From the NCBI GenBank assembly GCA_026398815.1, contig JAPLSA010000007.1:1-58144 (forward strand): a stretch of DNA of 58,144 nt. The letters are read 5' to 3'. Positions 42,819 through 51,439 of the stretch are shown here, piece by piece; within the stretch, counting starts at the first letter, position 1, and every line of letters begins with the position of its first letter. The stretch is from Gammaproteobacteria bacterium (GTDB taxonomy: Bacteria; Pseudomonadota; Gammaproteobacteria; Nevskiales; Nevskiaceae). Made by a program: the position numbers and the translations under genes. The notes beneath the pieces are model-generated. The model was not told the DNA's origin. It saw only the letters and a program-made list of their open reading frames with translations, and ran no database searches.

Positions 42819-44321
42819 ATGACTGTTTTGAATCGGCTGGACTGGTACGACATCGCCCGGAACACCAACTGGACGCCGAAGTACGTAAGCGACCAGGAAC
42901 TGTTTCCGGAAGAGCTGACCTGCGCTTTCGGACTTGCCGCAGAGGCATTCGAGGAGTACGACGAGCCGTACAAGACGACGTATCCGGAGTACGTCAAGAT
43001 CCAGCGCGAGAAGGACGCCGGCGCCTACTCGGTGAAGGCGGCGCTCGAGCGCAGCAAGATCTACGAAACTGCCTCGCCGGGCTGGCTGGCGGTGCTGAAG
43101 TCGCACTTCGGCGCCATTGCCCGCGGCGAGTACTCAGCCTCCAGCGCCGAATGCCGCATGGTGCGCTTCGGTCGCGCGCCGGGCATGCGCAATATGGCGA
43201 CGTTCGGAATGATGGACGAGATCCGGCACAGCCAGATTCAGCTGTTCTTCCCACACCAGTACGTTTCCAAGGATCGTCAGTTCGACTGGGCGTTCAAGGC
43301 TTATGACACCAACGAGTGGGCGATGCTCGCCGCACGCCACTTCTTCGACGACATGATGGTCACGCGTGGCGCAGTCGGCGTCGGGCTGATGTTGACCTTC
43401 GCGTTCGAGACCGGGTTCACCAACATGCAGTTCCTCGGCCTGGCGGCCGACGCCGCCGAAGCCGGCGACTGGAGCTTCTCGTCGTTGATCTCGAGCATCC
43501 AGACCGACGAATCGCGCCACGCCCAGATCGGCGGCCCGCTGGTCCAGATCCTGGTCAAGAATGGCAAGAAGGCCGAAGCGCAGCGCCTGATCGACATCTC
43601 GATCTGGCGCGCCTGGAAGCTGTTCTCGATCCTGACCGGCCCGGCGATGGACTACTACACGCCGTTGGAGCATCGCAAGCAGTCGTTCAAGGAATTCATG
43701 CAGGAATGGATCGTCGGCCAGTTCGAGCGCTCGCTGCTGGAGTTGGGCCTCGACAAGCCGTGGTATTGGGACAACTTCCTGAAGGAAATCGACGAACAGC
43801 ACCACGGCATGCACCTCGGCGTATGGTTCTGGCGCCCGACCGTCTGGTGGAACCCGGCGGCAGGCGTATCGCCGGCCGAGCGGCAGTGGCTGGAAGAAAA
43901 GTACCCGGGTTGGAACGAAACCTGGGGCCATTGCTGGGACGTCATCACCGAAAACGCGCTCGAAGGCAACATGGCGAAGACCTTGCCGGAAACGCTGCCG
44001 GTGGTTTGCAACATGTGCCAGCTGCCGATCAACTACACGCCGGGCCCGAAGTGGACGATGCGGGACTTCCCGCTCACCTACGCTGGTCGCGACTACCACT
44101 TCTGCTCTGAAGGCTGCCGCTGGGTGTTCGAGCAGGAACCGGGTCGCTACAAGGATCACCAGTCGCTGGTCGACCGCTTCCTCGATGGCCAGATCCAGCC
44201 GCCGGACCTCGGTGGTGCACTGAAGTACATGAGCCTGGCACCGGGCGAGATGGGCGACGACGCGCTGAAGTTCGCGTGGGTCGAAGAAGTCCGTGCCGAA
44301 CGCCTGAAGAAGGCCAGCTGA
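42819..44321 (+). CDS. tmoA: Toluene-4-monooxygenase-type hydroxylase alpha subunit (TmoA-like)
   Basis: 500 aa from ATG 42819 (GGAGG 8 nt upstream), the same length as TmoA of Pseudomonas mendocina. This is the diiron catalytic subunit that inserts oxygen into an aromatic ring. With TmoA numbering the diiron ligands are all present: Glu104, Glu134, His137, Glu197, Glu231, His234. Pocket residues Ile100, Gly103, Ala107, Thr201 and Phe205 match toluene-4-monooxygenase. Residue 102 is Arg (GAIARGEY), where I recall Val in TmoA. The C-terminal YHS-like zinc motif keeps four Cys (397, 400, 429, 433). First gene of a five-gene operon. Confidence 0.95.
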   Translation: MTVLNRLDWYDIARNTNWTPKYVSDQELFPEELTCAFGLAAEAFEEYDEPYKTTYPEYVKIQREKDAGAYSVKAALERSKIYETASPGWLAVLKSHFGAIARGEYSASSAECRMVRFGRAPGMRNMATFGMMDEIRHSQIQLFFPHQYVSKDRQFDWAFKAYDTNEWAMLAARHFFDDMMVTRGAVGVGLMLTFAFETGFTNMQFLGLAADAAEAGDWSFSSLISSIQTDESRHAQIGGPLVQILVKNGKKAEAQRLIDISIWRAWKLFSILTGPAMDYYTPLEHRKQSFKEFMQEWIVGQFERSLLELGLDKPWYWDNFLKEIDEQHHGMHLGVWFWRPTVWWNPAAGVSPAERQWLEEKYPGWNETWGHCWDVITENALEGNMAKTLPETLPVVCNMCQLPINYTPGPKWTMRDFPLTYAGRDYHFCSEGCRWVFEQEPGRYKDHQSLVDRFLDGQIQPPDLGGALKYMSLAPGEMGDDALKFAWVEEVRAERLKKAS

Positions 44322-44420
44322 TCCCGCACGTTGCCACGGTCACCGGCGGGCGCTGCCCGCCGGTGACCGCTCAGGTCAACTACAACAAACACGACCGCAC
44401 ATTTAGGAGGAGAGGGCGCG

Positions 44421-44705
44421 ATGGCTCTGTTTCCGCTGACATCGAATTTTCAGGAGGACTTCGTTCTCCAGCTGGTTGCCGTTGATACCGAAAACAATAT
44501 GGATGAAGTCGCCGCTGCGGCTGCCGTGCATTCGGTCGGTCGTCGGGTGAAGGCCCGTCCGGGCGTGCTTCGAGTGCGTCGCCAGGGTGCGAGCGAGCCG
44601 TTTGCGCGCGACCTCAAGGTCGCTGATGCCGGCCTGCGCCCGATGGAATGCGTCGAAATCTACTGGGAAGGCTCGACCGCGAACCTTCGCGAGCCGCGTC
44701 ACTGA
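44421..44705 (+). CDS. tmoB: Monooxygenase hydroxylase gamma subunit (TmoB-like)
   Basis: 94 aa, start preceded by AGGAGGAGAG. TmoB-like proteins form the small gamma subunit of the (alpha-beta-gamma)2 hydroxylase, with a ubiquitin-like fold. The sequence MALFPLTSNFQEDFVLQLVAVDTENNMDEVA and the closing segment LRPMECVEIYW match the family. Slightly longer than TmoB (about 84 aa) because of a short charged tail. It lies 99 nt after tmoA, the widest gap in the operon. Confidence 0.93.
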   Translation: MALFPLTSNFQEDFVLQLVAVDTENNMDEVAAAAAVHSVGRRVKARPGVLRVRRQGASEPFARDLKVADAGLRPMECVEIYWEGSTANLREPRH

Positions 44706-44714
44706 GCATCCGCC

Positions 44715-45050
44715 ATGACATTTCACAAGGTTTGCAAGCTGGATGATCTCTGGGAAGGCGAAATGGAAGCCTTCGAGGTCGACGGCGAAGAAGTGCTGGT
44801 GGTGTGGCCGGAAGGTGGCGAGCCCTGCGCGTTCCAGGGTGCTTGCCCGCATCAGGACATTCCGTTGGTAGAAGGCAAGTTCGACGGCAAGATGGTGCAT
44901 TGCCGTGCGCATCAGTGGAGCTTCTGCGGAAATACCGGCAAGGGTATCAACCCGGACCACACGCAGTTGGCACGCTACCCGATCAAGATCGAGAACGGCG
45001 AGGTGCTCGTGCAGGTCGAGGGCATCAAGCCCCTGTTTTCCGCAACCTGA
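44715..45050 (+). CDS. tmoC: Rieske-type ferredoxin (TmoC-like)
   Basis: 111 aa, matching TmoC (112 aa). A Rieske [2Fe-2S] site is complete: CPH at Cys44/His46 and CRAH at Cys63/His66. It passes electrons from the reductase to the diiron hydroxylase. The gene lies 9 nt after tmoB. The reductase partner is not downstream in the operon as usual; candidates are the inverted gene at 46918 and the reductase at 49232. Confidence 0.95.
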   Translation: MTFHKVCKLDDLWEGEMEAFEVDGEEVLVVWPEGGEPCAFQGACPHQDIPLVEGKFDGKMVHCRAHQWSFCGNTGKGINPDHTQLARYPIKIENGEVLVQVEGIKPLFSAT

Positions 45051-45058
45051 GGCCGCCC

Positions 45059-45373
45059 GTGAGCAGCAAGGACATCAGCACCGCACATCTCAACAACCGC
45101 GTCGGCCCCGTGCTTCGCCAGGGCGCGCTGGCCAAGGCCGTGGCCGAGGCCGCCGAAGTGGACAACCCGGAACGGGTGATCGCGATCGACGACAAGGTCG
45201 CTTACGTTCGGATCTCGACCGACGGCGAAATGATTCTGCGCCGCACCACGATCGAGGAAATGCTCGGACAGCCGTTCCAGATGCGTGATCTCGAAGTCGA
45301 GCTCAGCTCCTTCTCGGGACGCATCGACAACGCCGAAGAGTACATCCGCTTCTACTTCGAAAAGACTTTCTAG
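45059..45373 (+). CDS. tmoD: Monooxygenase effector/coupling protein (TmoD-like)
   Basis: 104 aa from GTG 45059, 8 nt after the tmoC stop; TmoD is about 103 aa. The effector protein binds the hydroxylase and tunes its reactivity; it has no cofactor. The sequence SSKDISTAHLNNRVGPVLRQGALAKAV and the end YIRFYFEKTF follow the MmoB/TmoD family. Ten nt separate it from tmoE. It is the fourth gene of the operon. Confidence 0.93.
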   Translation: MSSKDISTAHLNNRVGPVLRQGALAKAVAEAAEVDNPERVIAIDDKVAYVRISTDGEMILRRTTIEEMLGQPFQMRDLEVELSSFSGRIDNAEEYIRFYFEKTF

Positions 45374-45382
45374 GAATCTGCC

Positions 45383-46372
45383 ATGAGCGACGTTGAAGTT
45401 CTCAAGCCCCTCAAGACCTGGAGCCATCTCGCGGCTCGCCGGCGCAAGCCGAGCGAATACGAGATCGTTTCGGTAAACCTCCAGTACAACGACCGCCCGG
45501 GATCGGCTGCTCCGTACGAGCTCGACCCGAACGTGTTCATGAATCGCTGGTATGTTCAGCACCGCAACGGCAGCCCGCTGAAGCACAAGGACTGGAACAG
45601 CTTCCGTGACCCGGACGAGCTGATCTACCGCACCTACTGCCTGATGCAGGACGGCCAGGAAACCTACGTCTACAGCCTGTTCGACCAGTTCAACGCCCGT
45701 GAGCATGACCAGGCGCTGACCCCGCAGTGGGCCGGTACCCTCGCTCGCCTCTACACGCCGGGCCGCTACCTGCTGCACACCGTGCAGATGGCGTCGGCCT
45801 ACCTGGCTCAGATGGCGCCGGCGAGCACCATCGAGAACTGCGCCTCGTTCCAGGCGATGGACTCGTTCCGCTGGCTGAGCCACATCGCCTACCGCACGAA
45901 GGAACTGGAAGGCACGTTTGCCGACAAGGGTTTCGGCAAGGACGAACGCCAGTACTGGGAGCAGGACCCCGCTTGGCAGGGTTTCCGCGAACTGATGGAG
46001 AAGACGCTCGTGGCCTATGACTGGGCCGAGTGCTTCGTCGCGCTGAACCTGGTCGCCAAGCCGGCGATCGAAGAAGGCATGCTGCGCCTGCTGGGCAACA
46101 TCGGCCGCCGCAATGGCGACCTGGTGATGAGCCTGCTGGCCGATGCCGAACTGATCGACGCTACCCGTCACCGGCGCTGGGCAGCATCGTTGGTCAAGCT
46201 GGCGATGGAAACCGAAGGCAATGCCGACGTGATCCGCGGCTGGATCGCCAAGTGGACGCCGCTCGCGGATGCTGCAATCGACGCCTACACCAGCGCGCTG
46301 GCCGAGTCACCGGCCGCCGCCGAGGCCGCGAAGCAGGCCACGGTGACGTTCCGCGCGTCGCTCGGTCTCTAA
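45383..46372 (+). CDS. tmoE: Monooxygenase hydroxylase beta subunit (TmoE-like)
   Basis: 329 aa (TmoE is about 327). This is the diiron-free beta subunit that pairs with TmoA. It starts MSDVEVLKPLKTWSHLAARRRKPSEYEIVSVNLQYN, the typical N-terminus of the family, and keeps the helical ferritin-like layout without the diiron ligands. It is the last gene before a strong terminator at 46392. The usual next gene, tmoF, is missing from this strand. Confidence 0.95.
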   Translation: MSDVEVLKPLKTWSHLAARRRKPSEYEIVSVNLQYNDRPGSAAPYELDPNVFMNRWYVQHRNGSPLKHKDWNSFRDPDELIYRTYCLMQDGQETYVYSLFDQFNAREHDQALTPQWAGTLARLYTPGRYLLHTVQMASAYLAQMAPASTIENCASFQAMDSFRWLSHIAYRTKELEGTFADKGFGKDERQYWEQDPAWQGFRELMEKTLVAYDWAECFVALNLVAKPAIEEGMLRLLGNIGRRNGDLVMSLLADAELIDATRHRRWAASLVKLAMETEGNADVIRGWIAKWTPLADAAIDAYTSALAESPAAAEAAKQATVTFRASLGL

Positions 46373-46391
46373 CAGACGAAGCTGCACAAGC

Positions 46392-46436
46392 AAAAGCCCG
46401 GCCCCACTGCCAACGTGGGGCCGGGCTTTTCTTTTC
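46392..46436 (+). terminator. Strong rho-independent terminator of the tmo operon
   Basis: AAAAGCCCGGCCCCAC (46392-46407), a 7-nt loop, GTGGGGCCGGGCTTTT (46415-46430), then CTTTT. The arms are perfect over 16 bp. The A-run also makes it usable on the opposite strand for the convergent reductase. Confidence 0.97.
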
Positions 46437-46917
46437 GAGGTCAACAAATCGGATTGCAGAGGTCGACGACCGCTACAGAGGGTCATCGGCATTTGCTAGC
46501 CATGTCGTCATCAGCGCGCGGGCATGCTTTTGCTTGTGTCGCGAGGCGATCGCAATAGCCATCAGGCACTGATTCCAGGCGATGCGCGTTCGGCGGCGGG
46601 CTGCGCCCTGGCCACCACGAACGGTCAATCGAGCGATCACTGGTGCCGGTGGCAACACAGCCGGCGTCTCAGTTCTTGGCATCAAGAGGTGCGAGCGGGC
46701 CAGACCGGACCGGACGAGCTAGGCGTCGGTGGCTATGTCTGAGGAGCGTTCAAGAAGCCACAGGGCACGTGACATCGCCAATCGAGGCGTCAAGGCGCAT
46801 CTGCTGCGTACTCACGCATACGCGATCGACTTGTTCTACGCAACCGGGCGGCTGTTGCAGCCACCCGCCGCCTTCAGTCATCTTCTACCCGGCACGTCCG
46901 CGCGTGCCGCTGTTCGA
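46437..46917. other. Gene-free stretch between the tmo terminator and the convergent reductase
   Basis: No gene I can support. Short frames on both strands have no ribosome site or family resemblance. Since tmoF normally follows tmoE here, this spacer may be the scar of the rearrangement that inverted the reductase gene. Confidence 0.5.
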
Positions 46918-47949
46918 TCAGACAAAGCGATCGTAGAAAATCTGGTTCACCGGAACCTTCAATTCCAGCAGCATCCGCTGCACCGCGTCAGTCATCGGCG
47001 GTGGGCCGCAGAAGTAGTAATCGTTGCCAGCCGGATCACCACCTGCCTCGATGTGGCGACGCGCGACCTCATGAATGAAGCCACGCTCGCCGTCCCAACC
47101 CTCGGAATTCTCGAGATCCGAAATGGCGTAATGCCGCGTCAACCGAGCATCGAGCAGTTCGTCGCGGGCAATCAGGTGATCGGCACACAGATCGGCAGGC
47201 CGGCGGCCACCGAAGAACAGCGTCAACTTCCGCTCGGCGTGGCCGCTGCGGACTGCGCCGGCGAGGATCGACAGCACCGGCGACAGGCCCGATCCACCGG
47301 CAATGCAAACGATGTTGCGCGGGCTGCTGGCACGCAGGTACGACAGGCCGTACGGACCATCAAGCACGATTTCGTCGCCCACGTTCATGTTGTCGAACAG
47401 CACCTTGCCACCGGCACCGTTGACCATCTGCTTGATCGTGAAACGCCACTCGCCGTCCTTGTTGGCGAGGTTGCACATCGAGTAGGCGCGATCGCCGGTG
47501 ACGCCCGGCAGGCTCAGCAGCGCGAACTGGCCAGGCAGGAACTCAGCTGCGTCGGCGGCGAACGAAAACTGCGCCATGTCCGCCGTCAGCGTCTCGCGCG
47601 AAAGCAGTTTTGCCCGCTGCCGGCGCGGACGCACCGAAGGCTCTGTGGCAGCTGGCAGGCGCACGGCAATCGTGCAGTCCGAATGGGGGCGGACCTGGCA
47701 AGCCAGCCGGTAACCGCGATCGCGGCTGCGGGTCGGCAATCCTGGCGCCTGCGGCCAGAGATCCTCGACCTCGCCGCTCTTCAGCTGCACGCGGCAGGCC
47801 CCGCAACCGCCGGAAGCGCACTCATACGGCAGGCTCACGCCGCTCCGCAGGGCCGCGCGCAGCATGGTGTCACCCGGCATGCAGGCGAATTCCGGTCCGC
47901 CTTCGGCGAACTGGATGCGATAGCCGGCCGCCCCGCCTTCAGCGGACAT
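46918..47949 (-). CDS. tmoF: Monooxygenase NADH:ferredoxin oxidoreductase (TmoF-like), inverted
   Basis: 343 aa from ATG 47949; TTG 47958 is also in frame. The N-terminal plant-type [2Fe-2S] domain has CASGGCGACRVQ (C-x4-C-x2-C) and a later LACQV. The FAD domain has AYSMCNLANKDG, and the NAD domain has IVCIAGGSGLSPVLSIL and FFGGRR. It is the usual reductase for toluene and related monooxygenases and would reduce TmoC. It is encoded on the opposite strand and convergent to the operon, so it must have its own promoter, which is divergent from the LysR gene. Confidence 0.9.
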   Translation of the reverse strand: MSAEGGAAGYRIQFAEGGPEFACMPGDTMLRAALRSGVSLPYECASGGCGACRVQLKSGEVEDLWPQAPGLPTRSRDRGYRLACQVRPHSDCTIAVRLPAATEPSVRPRRQRAKLLSRETLTADMAQFSFAADAAEFLPGQFALLSLPGVTGDRAYSMCNLANKDGEWRFTIKQMVNGAGGKVLFDNMNVGDEIVLDGPYGLSYLRASSPRNIVCIAGGSGLSPVLSILAGAVRSGHAERKLTLFFGGRRPADLCADHLIARDELLDARLTRHYAISDLENSEGWDGERGFIHEVARRHIEAGGDPAGNDYYFCGPPPMTDAVQRMLLELKVPVNQIFYDRFV

Positions 47950-48307
47950 GGTCTGCAACCGGTTGGATGGCCGCGGTCGTGATCTGCAAGGTCAGGCACT
48001 CATTTGATAAGACGCGCACCGATTGCGATGATCTGGCGGCCTCGCGCGAGTCGAATAAATCGCGTTACGGTCCATGACAGAATCCTGCGGGTGCCGGGTT
48101 CGTTATAGCATCGGCAACTCCAGTTATCCGTTCAATAGGACCATGATGATGAAGGGCATCATCGTGCTGAATGATCAACGCCTGCATATCGGGAGACACT
48201 GAAGGCTGCGGTCGCGCGAAGCTGACATCCAAAGCCTTGCTCAAATTGCGACGCAAGGGCGCCCCTGGTCGGGGCGACGACATGTGCATCCTTCGATTGC
48301 CAGACCG
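47950..48307. promoter_or_regulatory. Divergent control region between reductase and LysR regulator
   Basis: No gene supported in 358 nt. An inverted repeat CATGATGATG (48142-48151), AAGGG, CATCATCGTG (48157-48166) has nine of ten matched pairs and is a candidate LysR site. Both divergent promoters should lie here. Confidence 0.6.
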
Positions 48308-49228
48308 ATGAATCTCAATGACATTGATCTGAACCTCCTGCGGGTCTTTCATCAGTTGATGATCGAGCGCCGGGTGTCCAGCGCGGCCGAATCTCTCGGG
48401 GTGTCGCAGCCCGCTGTCAGCAACGCCCTCAAACGCCTGCGCAGCCTGCTGGGCGACGAGCTGTTCCTGCGCACCGCCCAGGGCATGTTGCCGACCCCGC
48501 TGGCCGAACAGATCGCCGAGCCGATTGCCTACGCGATGGACTCGATTCGCGCGGCGATGAACCAGCAGGTGCACTTCGATCCGGCCAATGCGCAGCGCGA
48601 GTTCGTCCTGGGCCTCATCGATCTCGGCGAGATGTTCTTCTTGCCGTCATTGCTGACCCAGGTCTGCCAGCAGGCGCCCGGCGTGCGCATCAACGTCGCC
48701 CGCAGCCTGACCTCGACCTTGAAAGACGACATGGAAGCTGGCCGGATCGACATCGCGATCGGCCTGCTGCCGCAGTTGCAGGGCAGCTTCTTCCGGCAGC
48801 GCCTGTTCCGACAGAACTATGTGCTGGCCTTCCGTCGCGAGCATCCGCTGACCAAACAGGCCACGGTCAGCCTCGCCGATTTCACCAACTCCGAGCACGT
48901 GGTCGTGTCGCCAGGCACCGGGCATGGCGAAATCGATCGCCTGATGGAGCGCAAGGGCATCGAACGGCGCATCCGGGCGACGGTGCCGCACTTCAACGCG
49001 ATCGGCAGCATTCTCGAATCGACCGATCTCGTGGCCACCGTTCCGCTGCGTCTCGCGGAGATGCTGCGGCGTCCGTTCGGCATCGGTTTCGTTCATCATC
49101 CGGTGGAACTGCCCGAGGTCTCGATCGACATCTTCTGGAACGCGCGCCTGCATCGCGACCCGGCGAACCAATGGCTGCGGCGGCTCATCTTCCGGCTGTT
49201 TTCAGACCAGAACGCGGGAGGCGCCTGA
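48308..49228 (+). CDS. LysR-family regulator, NahR/NagR-like
   Basis: 306 aa from ATG 48308; an upstream ATG at 48284 adds eight unconserved residues. The start MNLNDIDLNLLRVFHQLMIERRVSSAAESLGVSQPAVSNALKRLRSLLGDELFLR is the standard winged-helix of the NahR/NodD/PcpR branch, which includes regulators of naphthalene, nitrotoluene and salicylate metabolism. The C-terminal effector domain has the normal length. The gene is 3 nt upstream of a NahAa-like reductase and divergent from the TmoF-like gene, so the oxygenase genes are likely targets. Confidence 0.92.
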   Translation: MNLNDIDLNLLRVFHQLMIERRVSSAAESLGVSQPAVSNALKRLRSLLGDELFLRTAQGMLPTPLAEQIAEPIAYAMDSIRAAMNQQVHFDPANAQREFVLGLIDLGEMFFLPSLLTQVCQQAPGVRINVARSLTSTLKDDMEAGRIDIAIGLLPQLQGSFFRQRLFRQNYVLAFRREHPLTKQATVSLADFTNSEHVVVSPGTGHGEIDRLMERKGIERRIRATVPHFNAIGSILESTDLVATVPLRLAEMLRRPFGIGFVHHPVELPEVSIDIFWNARLHRDPANQWLRRLIFRLFSDQNAGGA

Positions 49229-49231
49229 CCG

Positions 49232-50221
49232 ATGGAAGTGCTCGTCCAACCCGCTGGCCGGGTACTCAGCATCAAGCCCGGCGACAAGTTCCTGCCGGCG
49301 CTGCGGGCCGAAGGTCTGGCGATCTCCTACAGCTGCGAAGACGGCCGCTGCGGCCTCTGCCGGTGCAAACTGCTGCGCGGCAATGTCGTCGAATCGTCCC
49401 GGCCACCGAGGCCACTATTCGGCTTCCGCACGCGTTACCTGCTGGCCTGCCAGAGCTCGCCTGCCGAAGATTGCGCCATCGAGATTCCGGACGCGCTGGA
49501 ACCGGTGATCCATCCGCAACGACGCCTGCGCACGCAGGTGCTCGGCGTCGAACCGCTGGGCCACAACGTCCGGCTGCTGCGACTGGCCAATACCGACCGG
49601 CTGCAGTTCTCGCCCGGCCAGTTCGTGGAACTGGAACTGGGCCGCGGCTTCTCGAGGGTTTACTCGCTGGCCGGACTGCCGACCGACGACGAACTGCACT
49701 TCCACATCCGCATCCATCCGCAAGGCAGCGCCGGGCAGATCATCTCCGAACGGCTGCAGCCGGGCACCGCGATGCGTCTGCGGGCACCCTACGGAGCGGC
49801 CTGGCTGCGGCACCGACATGAAGGTCCGATCCTGGTCGCCTCCTCCGGCACCGGCCTGGCGCCGGTGTTGTCGATCCTGCGCGGCATCGGTGCGGCGAAG
49901 CTGCAGAACCCGGTCCACGTCTACGTGAGCTTCCTGCTCCGCGAAGAGGTTTATTGCCTCGACGAGCTGTCGGCAGCGCTGGAGCGGATTCCGAACCTGC
50001 GTGCCTCGCATGTGCTCGTCGCCTACGGCGCGCTGAAACGCGGCCTGCGGCGCGGCCTGCTGACCGAAGCGCTGGAAGCCGACATTCCGCATCTGGGCAA
50101 CTGGCAGGCCAATCTGTTCGGCTCGCCATTCGCGATCGAAGCCGCGGTCCATCTGCTGCGTCGCCGTGGCATCAGCGAAGACCATCTGCACGCCGATCCC
50201 TTCCATCCGTTCGGAAGCTGA
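49232..50221 (+). CDS. Ferredoxin reductase, NahAa/NagAa-like
   Basis: 329 aa, nearly the same length as NahAa (328). The N-terminal [2Fe-2S] domain reads ISYSCEDGRCGLCRCKLL with the C-x4-C-x2-C pattern and LLACQS. The FAD/NAD(P) part has FSPGQFVELEL, YSLAGLPTDDELHFHIR and SGTGLAPVLSIL. Typical partners are Rieske dioxygenase ferredoxins; none is directly adjacent, so it may serve TmoC or a dioxygenase elsewhere. It is co-directional and 3 nt from the LysR gene, a close parallel to the nagR/nagAa pairing. Confidence 0.9.
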   Translation: MEVLVQPAGRVLSIKPGDKFLPALRAEGLAISYSCEDGRCGLCRCKLLRGNVVESSRPPRPLFGFRTRYLLACQSSPAEDCAIEIPDALEPVIHPQRRLRTQVLGVEPLGHNVRLLRLANTDRLQFSPGQFVELELGRGFSRVYSLAGLPTDDELHFHIRIHPQGSAGQIISERLQPGTAMRLRAPYGAAWLRHRHEGPILVASSGTGLAPVLSILRGIGAAKLQNPVHVYVSFLLREEVYCLDELSAALERIPNLRASHVLVAYGALKRGLRRGLLTEALEADIPHLGNWQANLFGSPFAIEAAVHLLRRRGISEDHLHADPFHPFGS

Positions 50222-50305
50222 ATCCGCAGGCGGTCGATGGCGGCCGCCCGTGCTGCATCGACGCAGCTCGCGCGCCCCCATCTGAAACATCCCGACCCAA
50301 ACGAC

Positions 50306-50333
50306 ATCGCCCGGCCGAAGCCGGGCGATTCTT
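50306..50333. terminator. Bidirectional terminator between convergent genes
   Basis: ATCGCCCGGC (50306-50315), CGAA tetraloop, GCCGGGCGAT (50320-50329) followed by TTCTT. It separates the reductase (stop 50221) from the AraC-type gene (stop 50356) coming the other way. Confidence 0.85.
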
Positions 50334-50355
50334 GCAGCGCACTACGTGCAATAAC

Positions 50356-51234
50356 TCAGCAGGCTACGGCTCGTTCGAGATCCGGCATCGGGCCGCGCCG
50401 AGGGCCGATCACCAGCTGACGCGCACCGCGCACCGCGCTCGGCGAGATGCCATAGCGCTGCTTGAACTGCCGCGAGAACGACGCGAAATGCTGGAAGCCG
50501 TGATCCATCGCGATATCGGTGATCTTGCGGTGGCCGTGGCGTTCGTCGCGCAGCAGGCGCATGCAGCAATCCAGCCGGATCTCGCGAATCGCGCGGGTCG
50601 GCGTCAGGCCGTAACGCTCGAACAGCAGGTACAGCGCACGGCGCGACATGAACAGTTCAGCGGCAATGGCATCGGCATCCAGCGCGGGATCGGCGATGCG
50701 GCGCAGGATCACAGTGCGGGCGCGATCCAGACGGCCGGTGCGCGTCGAGTCGCCACGCGGACGATCGACATCGGCCTGGGTCGGCTCGGGGCTGCGCGTG
50801 AAGCGTTCGATCAGGCTGGTGTCGACCCGGAACCGGCTCGGCATCAGGGCCGCATAGGCATGGGCTTCGACGACGGCGCGATTGAACAGCACGCGCCCGC
50901 GCTCATCGCCGGCCATCGTGTCGATCGCTGCGGCATACTCGTTCTCGCGCCACGGCAGTTCATCACTGCGCAGGCCGACGAACCAGCGGTACAGCGCGTT
51001 GTACTGCAGCTGTTCAAGCAGCTGCTCGTGACTGGGAAACGAATACAAGGCTTGCAGCAGGGCCGCACGAATCAGCGGAGCGCAACGCGCCGCACCGACC
51101 GCAGCCCCCTTGCAGATGTCGTCGACCAGCGTGCGGATGTGAACCAGCGGGTGAACATCCTCGGCACCGGGAATGACGTCTGCCCTGGTTGCCGAGCCAT
51201 GCTTGATGAACCCGAGGTCGCGGGAATCGTACAT
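50356..51234 (-). CDS. AraC-type regulator fused to an IS5-like transposase N-terminal (DUF772) domain
   Basis: 292 aa, ATG 51234 with AGGAGGACA upstream. Residues about 170-272 are a standard AraC/XylS double helix-turn-helix (DAIAAELFMSRRALYLLFERYGLTPTRAIR ... ITDIAMDHGFQHFASFSRQFKQRYGISP). The N-terminal part is not an AraC sensor. Residues 27-143 read like the InsH/DUF772 domain of IS5-superfamily transposases: DVHPL at 26-30, LLQALYSFPSHEQLLEQL at 59-76, YRWFVGL at 82-88, and FRVDTSLIE at 135-143, matching the transposase VDGTLIE region where the catalytic part would begin. No DDE domain follows. It lies downstream of the Rieske oxygenase genes on the same strand. Confidence 0.88.
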   Translation of the reverse strand: MYDSRDLGFIKHGSATRADVIPGAEDVHPLVHIRTLVDDICKGAAVGAARCAPLIRAALLQALYSFPSHEQLLEQLQYNALYRWFVGLRSDELPWRENEYAAAIDTMAGDERGRVLFNRAVVEAHAYAALMPSRFRVDTSLIERFTRSPEPTQADVDRPRGDSTRTGRLDRARTVILRRIADPALDADAIAAELFMSRRALYLLFERYGLTPTRAIREIRLDCCMRLLRDERHGHRKITDIAMDHGFQHFASFSRQFKQRYGISPSAVRGARQLVIGPRRGPMPDLERAVAC

Positions 51235-51439
51235 ATCGAACTGTCCTCCTGTGCCGGCGAAGATGCCTGCCGCGTCTCCATTGGCGCGTCATGGTCTTCT
51301 GTCTCGCGGCCAGTCTCCCCGATCCCATCAGCAGCGTCATTCGACCTTGGTGATATTCGATATTTGCCAAGCATCATTCCTGGTGATGACGCTGTCGGCG
51401 GTGCAGCAAAATCAGCATGGACAGTGCCTCGAAAGGCGC

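Noticed and set aside
46473..46685. A 70-codon frame on the minus strand after the tmo operon
   Set aside because: No ribosome site, no recognised family, high Arg and Ala content as expected for chance frames.
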